Assembly: GCA_936940865.1 (NCBI GenBank)
Contig: CAKZJB010000127.1
Span: 1-41,760 of the forward strand
Direction of reading: 5' to 3'
Source of the DNA: an uncultured Asticcacaulis sp.
GTDB lineage: Bacteria; Pseudomonadota; Alphaproteobacteria; Caulobacterales; Caulobacteraceae
Length of the DNA stretch: 41,760 bases
Under the pieces are notes generated by a model that ran no database searches, was not told the origin of the DNA, and was given only the letters and a program-made list of their open reading frames with translations. The stretch's first letter is position 1. Each line of letters opens with the position of its first letter. The position numbers and the translations under genes are program-made. Shown here piece by piece: positions 8,104 to 16,473 of this stretch.

Positions 8104-10069
8104 CAATCGCCGCCTCTTTCTGTCCGCCGCCGCAGCTTCGCTCCTGCCGCCGTCGATCGCCCGCGCGCTCGACATCCCCGCCGACCGCCGCAGCGGCGGC
8201 ATCATGGACGTCGAGCACGTCGTCATCCTGACGCAGGAAAACCGGGCCTTCGACCACTATTTCGGCACGCTTCGCGGTGTGCGCGGCTTCGGCGACCGCT
8301 TCGCTGCTCCGTCGCCGAACGGCACGGTCTTCGTCCAGCCCGACGAACGCGACGCCAGCCGGAAAATCGCCCCGTTCCGCCTCGACACCACCAAATCTTT
8401 CAACGAGATGCGCGTCGCCGGGACGCCGCACACCTTCCCGGACGCGCAAGCCGCCTGGGACAATGGCCGCATGGCGAAATGGCCGGCGGCCAAGCACAAC
8501 CGCGCCATGGGGCATTTCACGCGCGAGGATATCCCGTTCCAGTTCGCCCTGGCGGAGGCCTTTACGCTGTGCGACGCCTATCACTGCGCGCTGCACGCCG
8601 GCACCAACCCGAACCGCGTCTTCCTGTGGACGGGCACCAACGATCCGGCGGGCGCGGGCCACGGCCCGGTCATCGACAACGGCTACGACCACCTGTCGGC
8701 CGACCCGGCGGGCCACGGCGGCTACAGCTTCACGACCTACCCTGAGCGCCTGTCGGCCGCCGGCGTCAGCTGGCAGGTCTACCAGGACATGAAGGACAAC
8801 TTCACCGACAATCCGCTCGCCGGCTTCCGCGCCTATCGCGACGCCGACAAGGCGAATTCAGAACTGGCGCAACGCTCGGTCCGCACGCGCGACCTCGACA
8901 AGCTGAAGGACGACGTCCTGGCCGGCAGCCTGCCGCAGGTCTCGTGGATCATCGCCACCGCCGAAGGGTCCGAACACCCGGTGCCGTCGAGCCCGGCCCA
9001 GGGTGCGGACTATACCGCACGCGTGCTCGACGCCCTGACATCGAACCCCAGGGTGTGGGCGCGAACCGTCCTGCTCGTCAATTTCGACGAAAACGACGGC
9101 TTTTTCGACCATGTGCCGCCGCCCGCCCCGCCGTCCGATAAGGCCGGTGAAAGCCAGATCGACACGACGAACGAATATCACCTCGGCAAGGATCAATATC
9201 AGGGCCGGGCATATGGCCTCGGTCCCCGCGTGCCGCTCTATGTCGTGTCGCCATGGTCAAAGGGTGGCTTCGTCAACAGCCAGGTGTTCGACCACACCTC
9301 GGTCCTGCGCTTCCTGGAGACACGCTTCGGCGTGCTGGAGCCGAATATCAGCGCCTGGCGCCGCGCCGTGTGCGGCGACCTGACAAGCTGTTTCGACTTC
9401 AGCCGCTCCGAGCCTGCAACCGTCGCCCTGCCGCAGACCGCCGATACCGCAAAACGCGCGCGCAAGATCCTGCTGCCCGCCATGCCGAAGACGCCGGAAA
9501 CCCTGACGGCGCCTGTCCAGGAGGCCGGCATCCGCCCGGCACGCGCCCTGCCCTACGACATCGCCGCCGACCTGTCGGATGGGCGGCTCCATATCCGCAA
9601 CCAGACCCGCGATATGGCGGTGGTGCTGCACGTTTATCGTCCGGAAACGCTGTCGGACGCGCCTTTGCGCTTTACGCTGAAGGCTGGCGGATCGGATGTC
9701 GTTGCGCTCGAAGGCGACCTGTTCCTGTTGGGGCCGAACGGCTTCCACCGCCGCATCATTGCCCGCAAGGCCCTGCCGCTCGATGCCGCATTCAACGGCA
9801 AGATTTTGCGCGTGACCGCGCGCGACGCCACCACCGTCCATTTGGCCGACGAAGCCTATGGCAAGCCCGCTCAGGACCTGACGCTCAAGGCCGGGGAAAG
9901 CCGCGAGATCGCCATCGACCTGTCGGCCAGCCACAACTGGTATGACTTCAGCCTGACAGGCGATGGATTTGCCCTGCGCTTCGCCGGGCATGTCGAAGAC
10001 GGCCAGCCATCGTTCAGCGATCCGGCCTTCGGCGGCGCGGCGCCGCTGAAGGTGTGGAATCCATTATGA
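8096..10069 (+). CDS. Tat-exported phosphocholine-preferring phospholipase C (non-hemolytic type)
   Basis: Extracellular or periplasmic phospholipase C of 657 residues in the PlcN/AcpA phosphoesterase superfamily, which hydrolyses phosphatidylcholine-type lipids to diacylglycerol and phosphocholine. The N-terminus is a Tat signal (LNRRLFLSAAAASLLPP with SIARALD cleavage region). Metal/active-site blocks include VVILTQENRAFDHYFGTLRG (about 42-60), TNDPAGAGHGP, and the later NFDENDGFFDHVPPPAPP. The C-terminal 170 or so residues form two beta-rich modules typical of bacterial PLC (DUF756). No alternative Met exists before the mature domain, so the ATG at 8096 must be the start although it sits in a hairpin. 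It converges with the Old Yellow Enzyme gene. Confidence 0.92.
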   Translation: MTLNRRLFLSAAAASLLPPSIARALDIPADRRSGGIMDVEHVVILTQENRAFDHYFGTLRGVRGFGDRFAAPSPNGTVFVQPDERDASRKIAPFRLDTTKSFNEMRVAGTPHTFPDAQAAWDNGRMAKWPAAKHNRAMGHFTREDIPFQFALAEAFTLCDAYHCALHAGTNPNRVFLWTGTNDPAGAGHGPVIDNGYDHLSADPAGHGGYSFTTYPERLSAAGVSWQVYQDMKDNFTDNPLAGFRAYRDADKANSELAQRSVRTRDLDKLKDDVLAGSLPQVSWIIATAEGSEHPVPSSPAQGADYTARVLDALTSNPRVWARTVLLVNFDENDGFFDHVPPPAPPSDKAGESQIDTTNEYHLGKDQYQGRAYGLGPRVPLYVVSPWSKGGFVNSQVFDHTSVLRFLETRFGVLEPNISAWRRAVCGDLTSCFDFSRSEPATVALPQTADTAKRARKILLPAMPKTPETLTAPVQEAGIRPARALPYDIAADLSDGRLHIRNQTRDMAVVLHVYRPETLSDAPLRFTLKAGGSDVVALEGDLFLLGPNGFHRRIIARKALPLDAAFNGKILRVTARDATTVHLADEAYGKPAQDLTLKAGESREIAIDLSASHNWYDFSLTGDGFALRFAGHVEDGQPSFSDPAFGGAAPLKVWNPL

Positions 10070-10073
10070 TTGC

Positions 10074-10104
10074 ACCTCCCCGTTTTCGCAGAAAATGGGG
10101 AGGT
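10074..10104. terminator. Hairpin between convergent genes (bidirectional terminator, family A-like)
   Basis: Arms ACCTCCCCGTTTTC and GAAAATGGGGAGGT with a short loop (one G-T pair) lie between the phospholipase C stop (10069) and the Old Yellow Enzyme stop (10111). The T/A runs inside the arms and the position suggest termination in both directions. The CCTCCCC/GGGGAGG arms resemble the other palindromic repeats in the window. Confidence 0.6.
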
Positions 10105-10110
10105 ACAAAA

Positions 10111-11220
10111 TCAACCCACTGCATGCTCACCAAACAGGTGCTTGAGGCCATGCGGCTGCGAGCGCCAGTATTGCGGCGGCGCCTCTACCTGCGCGCCCAG
10201 TTCCGCGGCGGCGTGCCACGGCCAGCGCGGATCGTAGAGCATGCCGCGCGCCAGCGCCACGCAGTCGGCCTTGCCCTGGGCGACGATGGCTTCGGCCTGA
10301 TGCGCGTCGGTAATCAGCCCAACCGCGAAGGTGGTGACGCCCGTCGCCTTGATTCGCTCGGCGAACGGCACCTGGTAACCCCGCCCGACAGGAATCTTCT
10401 GGTGCGCCGACAGGCCGCCCGACGAGACATCGATCCAGTCGACGCCGCGCGCCTTCAGGACTTCGGCGAAGGCTACGGTCTGTTCGATATCCCAGCCGCC
10501 TTCGACCCAGTCCGTCGCCGAAACGCGCACGCCCACCGGCTTGTGCGCCGGAAAGGCCGCCCGGACGGCGTCGAAAACCTCCAGCGGAAAGCGCATGCGG
10601 TTTTCCAAACTCCCGCCGTAAGCGTCGGTGCGATGATTGGACAACGGCGACAGGAATTCGTGCAGCAGATAGCCATGCGCCACATGGACCTCTATCGCGT
10701 CGATGCCCAGGCGATCGGCGCGTTTTGCCGCGGCCACGAAGGCGTCGCGAATGCGCGTAAGCCCTTGTTCATCGAGTGCAACCGGCGCCGCATCGCCGTC
10801 ATGAAACGGGATGGCCGACGGCGCGTGCGTTCGCCAGCCGCCCCCCGGCGCGCCGGGCGCAATCTGCCGGCCGCCGTCCCAGGGCACGCGCGTCGAGGCC
10901 TTGCGCCCGGCGTGCGCCAGTTGCACCGCCACGGGGATGTGCGAATACCGCCGGATCGCCCCCATGACGCGCGCCAGCGCCGCCTCGGTTTCGTCGTTCC
11001 ATAACCCCAGGTCGGCCGGGGTGATGCGGCCGTCGGCCTCGACCGCCGTCGCTTCCATGCACAGCAGCCCCGCCCCCGACAGCGCCAGATGCCCCAGATG
11101 CAGCATGTGCCAGTCCGTCGCCTTGCCGTCTTCGGCCGAATACTGACACATGGGTGAGATGACGATCCGGTTCTTCAGGTTCAGGTCACGCAGCGAAATC
11201 GGGGAGAACAAGGCGCTCAT
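10111..11220 (-). CDS. NADH:flavin oxidoreductase, Old Yellow Enzyme (YqjM/XenA-like)
   Basis: FMN-dependent ene-reductase of 369 residues that reduces activated C=C bonds with NAD(P)H in the cytosol. It belongs to the thermophilic-like/XenA subgroup: the redox-tuning Cys25 is in RIVISPMCQYSAEDG, the substrate-anchoring histidines are in EVHVAHGYLLHEFLSP, followed by the family motif NHRTDAYGGSLENRMRF and a C-terminal ALARGMLYDPRWPWHAA phosphate-binding/arginine segment. Physiological substrate is unknown (quinones, enones or xenobiotics are typical in vitro). The ATG at 11220 is preceded by GTAAGGAGC. It is divergent from the riboswitch-controlled met genes and convergent with the phospholipase C gene. 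Confidence 0.92.
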   Translation of the reverse strand: MSALFSPISLRDLNLKNRIVISPMCQYSAEDGKATDWHMLHLGHLALSGAGLLCMEATAVEADGRITPADLGLWNDETEAALARVMGAIRRYSHIPVAVQLAHAGRKASTRVPWDGGRQIAPGAPGGGWRTHAPSAIPFHDGDAAPVALDEQGLTRIRDAFVAAAKRADRLGIDAIEVHVAHGYLLHEFLSPLSNHRTDAYGGSLENRMRFPLEVFDAVRAAFPAHKPVGVRVSATDWVEGGWDIEQTVAFAEVLKARGVDWIDVSSGGLSAHQKIPVGRGYQVPFAERIKATGVTTFAVGLITDAHQAEAIVAQGKADCVALARGMLYDPRWPWHAAAELGAQVEAPPQYWRSQPHGLKHLFGEHAVG

Positions 11221-11316
11221 AATTGCTCCTTACGGCAACAGATCGCGTCTATTTAGGACCGCCACAAGGCGTCCTCCAGTACCGCAACCGAAAAAGATAC
11301 AGAATAACGGCGGCTC

Positions 11317-11345
11317 TTGACGCATGTGCATAATACGCGCATAAA
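11317..11345 (+). promoter_or_regulatory. Sigma70-type promoter of the metX-metB unit
   Basis: TTGACG at 11317-11322, a 17-base spacer, then CATAAA at 11340-11345. Transcription would begin near 11352, just two bases before the first helix of the SAM-I riboswitch, which supports the assignment. Confidence 0.6.
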
Positions 11346-11353
11346 GACCACCA

Positions 11354-11455
11354 CTCATCGAGACCAGCCGAGGGACAGGCCCGACGACGCTGGGGCAACC
11401 GCCGACTCCTTCGGCATGGTGCCAACTCCTGCGGGTTCATGTCCCGGCAGATGAG
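11354..11455 (+). ncRNA. SAM-I (S-box) riboswitch
   Basis: The closing helix P1 pairs CTCATC (11354-11359) with GATGAG (11450-11455). Inside it are the S-box signatures in order: GAGGGACAGGCCCGA (11370-11384), GGGGCAACC (11392-11400), a small GCCGA-TCGGC hairpin, and GGTGCCAACTCCTGC (11418-11432). This order and the invariant bases fit the S-adenosylmethionine-binding aptamer. The expression platform is not clear; GTCCG (about 11492-11496) can pair with CGGAC just before the metX start at 11529, hinting at translational control. It should lower metX-metB expression when SAM is plentiful. Confidence 0.9.
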
Positions 11456-11528
11456 ACGAGATGCCAGCATTAACGCGGCGTCCACCGTCTGGTCCGATGA
11501 TTCCAAGTTTCTTGTGACCGGACACACC

Positions 11529-12524
11529 ATGAACGCCCAAAGCTTTGAACCGTCCTTCAGCGACGCGCCCGACCTGATCGGGCACGACATCCTGGCCGTC
11601 ATTCCGCCGGATTTTCGGCTGGAAAGCGGTCAACAGCTCGAACAGACCGAGGTCATCGCGCGCGTCTACGGCCCGAAAAACGGCCCGGTCGTCGTGGCGG
11701 CCGGCGGCATTTCGGCCGGCCGCGTCCTGTTCGCCAAGGAAGACGCCACCGAAACCGCGCCCGGCTGGTGGGAAGGCGTGGCGGGGCCGGGCGAAGCTTT
11801 GGACCTCAACACCTACCGCGTCATGAGCATCGAATTCGCGCCGCGCCTGCCGGCATCGCGCGTCTACACCATCACCACCCACGACCAGGCCCGCCTGGTC
11901 CGCCTGTTGCTCGACCAGCTGGGCGCCGAAAAAATCCATGCCTTCATCGGCGCCTCCTACGGCGCCATGATCGCCCTGGCCTTCGCCGAGCTTTACCCGG
12001 ACGCTGTCGAACGTCTCTGTATCATCTCGGCGGCGCATCGCGCCCATCCGATGGCGACCGCCTTCCGCGGCCTGCAACGCCGTCTGCTGCGCTTCGGCCA
12101 GGAGAACGGCCGGCCGCAGGAAGGCATCTCGCTGGCGCGCCAGCTGGCCATGACCACCTACCGCTCGTCGGAAGAATTCTCGCAGCGCTTCGACGGCCCC
12201 CCGCCCCCCGAGGCCGGCGACAATTACACGGTCTGCGGCTACCTGCGCTCGCGCGGCGACGCCTATTCCGCCACCGACGTCAACCGCTGGATTTCGATGT
12301 CCGACAGCCTGGACCGTCACCGCGTCGATCCGGCCAGGATCAAGGCGAAAGTCTTCCTGGCCGCCGTACCGACCGATCGTCTTGTCCCCTACGAAGACAT
12401 GAAGGACCTGCACGAAAAGCTTGCCGACAGCGTCTTCATCGACTTCCCCTCGCTTTACGGCCACGACGCCTTCCTCAAGGAAATCCCGCTCGTGTCCGAA
12501 ATCGTCCGTACCGCACTGAAATAA
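11529..12524 (+). CDS. metX: Homoserine O-acyltransferase, MetX-type alpha/beta hydrolase fold
   Basis: Cytosolic enzyme of 331 residues that activates homoserine with acetyl- or succinyl-CoA, the first committed step of methionine synthesis. The fold is that of MetX: VAAGGISAGR near the start, the nucleophile elbow FIGASYGAMIAL (active-site Ser), the conserved Asp in AVPTDRLVPYEDM and the C-terminal His in LYGHDAFLKE. It is shorter than classic MetX (about 370) and resembles the compact gammaproteobacterial versions that may prefer succinyl-CoA; acyl donor is uncertain. The start at 11529 is chosen because earlier in-frame starts at 11439 and 11451 lie inside the riboswitch; a GTG at 11514 is an alternative. 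The stop is four bases before metB, forming a methionine operon. Confidence 0.85.
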   Translation: MNAQSFEPSFSDAPDLIGHDILAVIPPDFRLESGQQLEQTEVIARVYGPKNGPVVVAAGGISAGRVLFAKEDATETAPGWWEGVAGPGEALDLNTYRVMSIEFAPRLPASRVYTITTHDQARLVRLLLDQLGAEKIHAFIGASYGAMIALAFAELYPDAVERLCIISAAHRAHPMATAFRGLQRRLLRFGQENGRPQEGISLARQLAMTTYRSSEEFSQRFDGPPPPEAGDNYTVCGYLRSRGDAYSATDVNRWISMSDSLDRHRVDPARIKAKVFLAAVPTDRLVPYEDMKDLHEKLADSVFIDFPSLYGHDAFLKEIPLVSEIVRTALK

Positions 12525-12528
12525 GATT

Positions 12529-13707
12529 ATGACCAAGGACTATCTCAAGGACGCCAGCCTCGCCACGCGCGTCATCAATATCGGCATCGATTCGGATCCG
12601 GCGCACGGCGCTGTCATGCCGCCGATCTACCTGTCGTCGAACTACACGTTCGAAGGCTTCGGCAAGAAGCGGACCTATGACTATGCGCGCTCGGGCAATC
12701 CGACGCGGTCTGTGATCGCCGAGGTCATAGCCGACCTGGAAGGCGGCGCCGGCGCCGTCATGACGGTGTCCGGCCTGGCCGCGCTCGACCTGCTGTGGCA
12801 GGACCTGAGTTCTTTCCGTCCGGACTGCAAGCGCGTCGTCGTGCCGCACGACTGCTACGGCGGCACGCAGCGGCTGCTCAACGCCCGCGCCAAGCAGGGC
12901 CTGATCGAGGTCGTCTATGTCGACCAGACCGACGATGCCGCCTTTGCCGACGCGCTGAGCGTGCCCACGGCCCTGCTCCTTCTGGAGACACCGTCCAACC
13001 CGCTGATGCGCCTGGTCGACCTCGAAAAGCGCATCGCCGAAGGCCACGCCGCGGGCGCCAAGGTCGCCGTCGACAATACCTTCCTGTCGCCGGCCCTGCA
13101 GAACCCGGTGAAGTTCGGCGCCGACTTCGTCGTCCATTCGACCACTAAATATATCAACGGCCACTCGGACGTCGTCGGCGGCGCGCTGGTGTGCACCACC
13201 GAGGAGGACGTCACCGCCTATCGCTGGTGGGCCAACTGCGTCGGATCGACCGCGCCGGCCTTCGATTCCTACATGACGCTGCGCGGCGTGCGCACGCTCT
13301 TCGTCCGCATCCACCAGCAGCAGCAAAGCGCGCAGGCCATTGCCGAATGGCTGGAAAAGCATCCGGCGGTCGCGGCCGTCCACTATCCCGGCCTGAAATC
13401 CCACCCGCAGCACGCGCTGGCGAAAAAGCAGCAACTGGGCTTCGGCGCCATGATGAGCTTTGAGCTGAAAGGCGGGCTCGACGCGGTCAAGACGGTACTG
13501 GATGCGATCGACCTGTTCAGCCTGGCGGAAAGCCTGGGCGGCATCGAGAGCCTGATCGTCCACCCGGCCTCGATGACTCACGCCGCCATGTCGCCCGAAG
13601 CGCAGGCGACAGCCGGTATCACCGGCGGCCTGCTGCGTATTTCGGTCGGCCTCGAAGACGCCGACGACCTGATCAAGGCGCTGGAACGCGCGTTTAACCA
13701 TTTGTAA
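12529..13707 (+). CDS. metB: Cystathionine gamma-synthase / O-acylhomoserine (thiol)-lyase
   Basis: PLP-dependent Cys/Met-metabolism enzyme of 392 residues, cytosolic. It joins an activated homoserine to cysteine (giving cystathionine) or to sulfide. Signatures seen: YARSGNPTR near residue 60 (phosphate/substrate arginine), SGLAALDLL, the aspartate in VAVDNTFLSPALQNP and the PLP lysine in HSTTKYINGHSDVVGG. C-terminal GLEDADDLIKALERA is the usual end of the family. Placed directly after metX behind a SAM-I riboswitch, it most likely works in methionine synthesis rather than methionine breakdown. The choice between MetB and the sulfhydrylase MetZ cannot be settled by reading alone. Confidence 0.9.
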   Translation: MTKDYLKDASLATRVINIGIDSDPAHGAVMPPIYLSSNYTFEGFGKKRTYDYARSGNPTRSVIAEVIADLEGGAGAVMTVSGLAALDLLWQDLSSFRPDCKRVVVPHDCYGGTQRLLNARAKQGLIEVVYVDQTDDAAFADALSVPTALLLLETPSNPLMRLVDLEKRIAEGHAAGAKVAVDNTFLSPALQNPVKFGADFVVHSTTKYINGHSDVVGGALVCTTEEDVTAYRWWANCVGSTAPAFDSYMTLRGVRTLFVRIHQQQQSAQAIAEWLEKHPAVAAVHYPGLKSHPQHALAKKQQLGFGAMMSFELKGGLDAVKTVLDAIDLFSLAESLGGIESLIVHPASMTHAAMSPEAQATAGITGGLLRISVGLEDADDLIKALERAFNHL

Positions 13708-13756
13708 CTTGTCGGTGACGGCGATCCGGAACAGTGTTCGCGAAACGGAGTAAACG

Positions 13757-14581
13757 ATGATCCGGACCGCCGCCCTTCTTGCCGGGTTCTTCCTGGCCTC
13801 TTCGGCCCACGCCGACGCCGTGCATGACGTCATTAAGGCCGAGCAGGATTTCGACGCCTATACGGCCGTCCACGGCTTTACCCACGGCTTCCACTATTGG
13901 TCCGCCGATGACGGCGTGTCGATCGGCCCCAAGGGGCCGCGTCCCATCCATAAGATACTCAGTGACGCCATCGCCAAGGATCCGTCCGAAAGCGACGCGC
14001 CATCGAAGCTGCGCTGGTGGCCGCTGCGCGCGGCTGCTTCCGCGTCCGGCGATCTCGGCTGGGACCTCGGCGGCTGGAAGACCGGCGACGATCCGGACGG
14101 CGGCTGGTACTTCACCGTCTGGGCCAAACAGGCCGACGGCAGCTGGCGCTGGATGGTCGACACCGGCGCGGGCAAGGCGCCGCTGACGCAAGTCCCGCCG
14201 GCAAGTGCAGTGACCACCGACGCCGTGACCACCGGCAAGAGCCAAACGGCCCAGGCCGACATCGAAGCGGCCGACACGGCGCTCGATACGGCCCTGCTCT
14301 CCGCCTCGCCTGCCGCCTACGCCAAAGCCCTGGCGGCCGACGCCATCATGGGCGGGTCCGACGGCGCGCCCGCCACCGCCGCCGACACCCGGTCGGCTGC
14401 CATCGCCAAACGCCCCGCCGGTGCGTGGGCGCGCGACTTCGTCAAGGTTTCGGCCGCCGGCGATCTCGGCTACACCTACGGCCACGCCGGCGATCGAGGC
14501 ACGTATCTCAGGGTCTGGCGCAATGACGGCAAGGCGGGCTGGCGCATCGTCGCCGACATCTTCCAGCCCGCCTCCAAATAA
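13757..14581 (+). CDS. Exported protein with two NTF2/SnoaL-like domains (DUF4440-type)
   Basis: Secreted or periplasmic protein of 274 residues with a Sec signal peptide (IRTAALLAGFFLASSAHADA). The mature part consists of two similar halves. The first ends in SASGDLGWDLGGW, then WYFTVWAKQADGSWRWMVDTG; the second ends in SAAGDLGYTYGHA, then TYLRVWRNDGKAGWRIVADIF. Each has the helix-then-curved-sheet pattern of DUF4440/ketosteroid-isomerase-like proteins, so it looks like a tandem duplication. No catalytic role can be assigned. GGAG precedes the ATG by about eight bases. It follows metB by 49 bases but is probably not part of methionine synthesis. Confidence 0.75.
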   Translation: MIRTAALLAGFFLASSAHADAVHDVIKAEQDFDAYTAVHGFTHGFHYWSADDGVSIGPKGPRPIHKILSDAIAKDPSESDAPSKLRWWPLRAAASASGDLGWDLGGWKTGDDPDGGWYFTVWAKQADGSWRWMVDTGAGKAPLTQVPPASAVTTDAVTTGKSQTAQADIEAADTALDTALLSASPAAYAKALAADAIMGGSDGAPATAADTRSAAIAKRPAGAWARDFVKVSAAGDLGYTYGHAGDRGTYLRVWRNDGKAGWRIVADIFQPASK

Positions 14582-14689
14582 CGGCTGTTTCCGCTTGCTC
14601 AACCTGGATTGACGGTTAAAACAACGCCCCAGCGGGACACCAGATCCCGGTCAATGCCGATTCAAATTGACCACAGAGAGCGAGCCTTC

Positions 14690-15760
14690 ATGACCTACCA
14701 AGCCCTGGACACCCGTTATGCCTCCATGCCCTATCGCCGCTGCGGCCGGTCGGGGCTGAAACTGCCGGCGATTTCGCTGGGCCTGTGGCAGAACTTCGGC
14801 GACATCAATGCACTCGACACACAGCGCGCCATACTGCGCCGCGCCTTCGATTCGGGCGTCACGCATTTCGACCTCGCCAACAATTACGGCCCGCCGTTCG
14901 GCTCGGCCGAGATCAATTTCGGCCGTATCTTCGCCGAGGATTTCAAGCCCTATCGCGACGAGCTGATCATCTCGACCAAGGCGGGCTGGGACATGTGGGC
15001 GGGCCCTTACGGCGGCATGAACGGTTCCAAGAAGCACCTGATCGCCTCGTTCGACCAGAGCCTGAAGCGCATGGGCCTCGACTATGTCGATCTGTTCTAT
15101 TCGCACCGCCCTGACCCGTTCACCCCACTGGAAGAGACGATGGGCGCGCTGGCCCAGTTCTACCGTCAGGGCAAGGCGCTTTATGTCGGGATTTCGAACT
15201 ACAATTCCGAGCTGACGAAACAATGCGCCGCCATCCTCAAGTCCGAGGGCGTGCCGCTGACCATCAGCCAGCCGAACTATAGTCTGCTCGACCGCTGGAT
15301 CGAGCCGGACCTGCTGGCGACCAACGCCGAGCTAGGGGCCGGAACTATCGTCTTCTCGCCCCTGGCCCAGGGCTTTCTTACGAACAAGTACCTGACGAAG
15401 GACGGCGCCTTGCCGGAAGATTCGCGCGCCGCGCGCCTGCAATGGGTGCGCAACGGCCTGACGCCCGAGACGCTCGGCCGCATCGAAGCGCTCAACGAGG
15501 TGGCGAAAGGCCGCGGCCAGAGCCTGGCGCAAATGGCGCTGGCCTGGACGCTGCGCGACCAGCGCGTGACCTCGACCCTGATCGGCGCGCGCACCGTCGA
15601 ACAGCTGGAAGACAGCCTGGGCGCGCTCCTGAACCTGTCGTTCAGTACGGGCGAGCTCGACACGCTCGACCAGATCACGCGCGGCGATCCCGAAATATTC
15701 ACCGCCCCGGCCAAGGCCAGCGGGGACGACCTCCGGGCCAATCCCGACTATCGCGCATAA
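14690..15760 (+). CDS. Aldo/keto reductase, YghZ/GprA-like (L-glyceraldehyde 3-phosphate reductase type)
   Basis: Cytosolic NADPH-dependent aldo/keto reductase of 356 residues. The barrel motifs are visible: THFDLANNYGPPFGSAE with the catalytic Asp and Tyr, LIISTKAGW with the Lys, and YVDLFYSHRPDPFTPLEET with the His. C-terminal TLIGARTVEQLEDSLGAL is the cofactor-binding segment. Overall it matches the AKR14 group (E. coli YghZ), which reduces L-glyceraldehyde 3-phosphate and methylglyoxal; the true substrate here is inference. The ATG at 14690 is preferred over an in-frame upstream ATG (14609) because it matches the family N-terminus (MPYRRCGRSGLKLPAISLGLW soon follows) and has a GAGAG upstream. 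A strong terminator follows 20 bases after the stop. Confidence 0.9.
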   Translation: MTYQALDTRYASMPYRRCGRSGLKLPAISLGLWQNFGDINALDTQRAILRRAFDSGVTHFDLANNYGPPFGSAEINFGRIFAEDFKPYRDELIISTKAGWDMWAGPYGGMNGSKKHLIASFDQSLKRMGLDYVDLFYSHRPDPFTPLEETMGALAQFYRQGKALYVGISNYNSELTKQCAAILKSEGVPLTISQPNYSLLDRWIEPDLLATNAELGAGTIVFSPLAQGFLTNKYLTKDGALPEDSRAARLQWVRNGLTPETLGRIEALNEVAKGRGQSLAQMALAWTLRDQRVTSTLIGARTVEQLEDSLGALLNLSFSTGELDTLDQITRGDPEIFTAPAKASGDDLRANPDYRA

Positions 15761-15780
15761 GCCGCTCCAAAAATAGCGAA

Positions 15781-15814
15781 GGGCGTCCGGCAGACCACCG
15801 GACGCCCATTTTGT
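15781..15814 (+). terminator. Rho-independent terminator after the aldo/keto reductase gene
   Basis: A perfect 10-base-pair stem, GGGCGTCCGG (15781-15790) with CCGGACGCCC (15798-15807), has a seven-base loop and is followed by ATTTTGTT. It starts 20 bases after the stop codon. Confidence 0.88.
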
Positions 15815-15847
15815 TGCCCTATCAGCAGGTATTGCAACGACATAGGT

Positions 15848-15937
15848 CGTTGGCAGGGGCGACCGCCCGCCGCCGGCTTGTCCTCAAAGCGCGAAGCGTT
15901 AGGACACTTCGATGGGCGGCGAGCCATGCGGCGTTTG
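15848..15937 (+). repeat. Family B intergenic repeat, copy 1
   Basis: About 90 bases that recur, reverse-complemented, at 23049-23156. Shared blocks in order are CGTTGGCAGGGGCG, GCCCGCCGCCG, CTTGTCCT, AAAG-GCGAAGCGT-AGGAC, ACTTCG/GCTTCG, GGGCGGC-AGCCATGCGGCG and TTTGA. Copy 2 carries about 17 extra bases after the first block. Both copies are intergenic, so this is a dispersed repeat rather than a gene. Confidence 0.85.
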
Positions 15938-15955
15938 ATCTGCAAAAACGCGCTG

Positions 15956-16384
15956 TTAGGCGCGGATCAGGTTGACATTGATATTGCCGCGCGTCGCGTT
16001 CGAGTACGGACAGACGACGTGCGCCGCGGCGATCAGGCGGTCGGCAACATCCGCGTCGAGGCCCGGCAGCGAAATCTTCAGCGTCACTTCGATGCCAAAC
16101 CCGTTCGGGATCGGACCGATGCCGACGCTCGAGTCGATGCTGGTATCGGCCGGAACCGCCACCTTGTCGCGGGCGCCGACAAACTTCAGCGCGCCGATAA
16201 AGCAGGCGGCATAGCCGGCCGCGAACAACTGCTCGGGATTGGTGCCGTCGCCACCGGCGCCGCCCAGTTCCTTCGGCGTCGACAGCTTGACATCGAGACG
16301 GCCGTCGTTCGAAGCGGCGGTGCCTTCGCGGCCGCCGGTGGCGCGGGCATGGGCGGTGTAGACGGGGGTGATCGCGGTGGTCAT
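15956..16384 (-). CDS. ohr: Organic hydroperoxide resistance protein (Ohr)
   Basis: Cytosolic thiol peroxidase of 142 residues that reduces organic and fatty-acid hydroperoxides, typically with lipoylated proteins as electron donor. All catalytic residues are in place: peroxidatic Cys61 in [12 protein letters not shown], resolving Cys125 in [14 protein letters not shown], Arg19 in TGGREG and Glu51 in [12 protein letters not shown] lies about ten bases before the ATG. It is divergent from an OhrR-type repressor; its promoter TTGACA (16448-16443, minus strand) and -10-like TATAAA (16427-16422) flank the palindrome ATTGTGCACAAT, so repressor binding would block RNA polymerase directly. Confidence 0.96.
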   Translation of the reverse strand: MTTAITPVYTAHARATGGREGTAASNDGRLDVKLSTPKELGGAGGDGTNPEQLFAAGYAACFIGALKFVGARDKVAVPADTSIDSSVGIGPIPNGFGIEVTLKISLPGLDADVADRLIAAAHVVCPYSNATRGNINVNLIRA

Positions 16385-16411
16385 GGCTTCAACTCCTTAT
16401 GCTGCATTTTG

Positions 16412-16469
16412 ATAGCGCACATTTATATTGTGCACAATTTGATGTCAAGAAGATTGTGCGCTATATAAT
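16412..16469. promoter_or_regulatory. ohr/ohrR divergent promoter with OhrR operators
   Basis: Three related sites: ATAGCGCACA (16412-16421), the palindrome ATTGTGCACAAT (16427-16438), and TGTGCGCTAT (16455-16464), which is the exact inverse of the first. The minus-strand ohr promoter (TTGACA at 16448-16443, -10 near 16427-16421) spans the palindrome. A plus-strand TATAAT (16464-16469) overlaps the last site and is only four bases from the ohrR start codon. Confidence 0.75.
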
Positions 16470-16473
16470 TTCG

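Noticed and set aside
11439-11528. Upstream start codons extending MetX
   Set aside because: They fall inside the SAM-I riboswitch and add residues not found in the family.
16399-16473. Longer OhrR N-terminus
   Set aside because: It would run through the operators and the promoter; family homology begins at the ATG at 16474.
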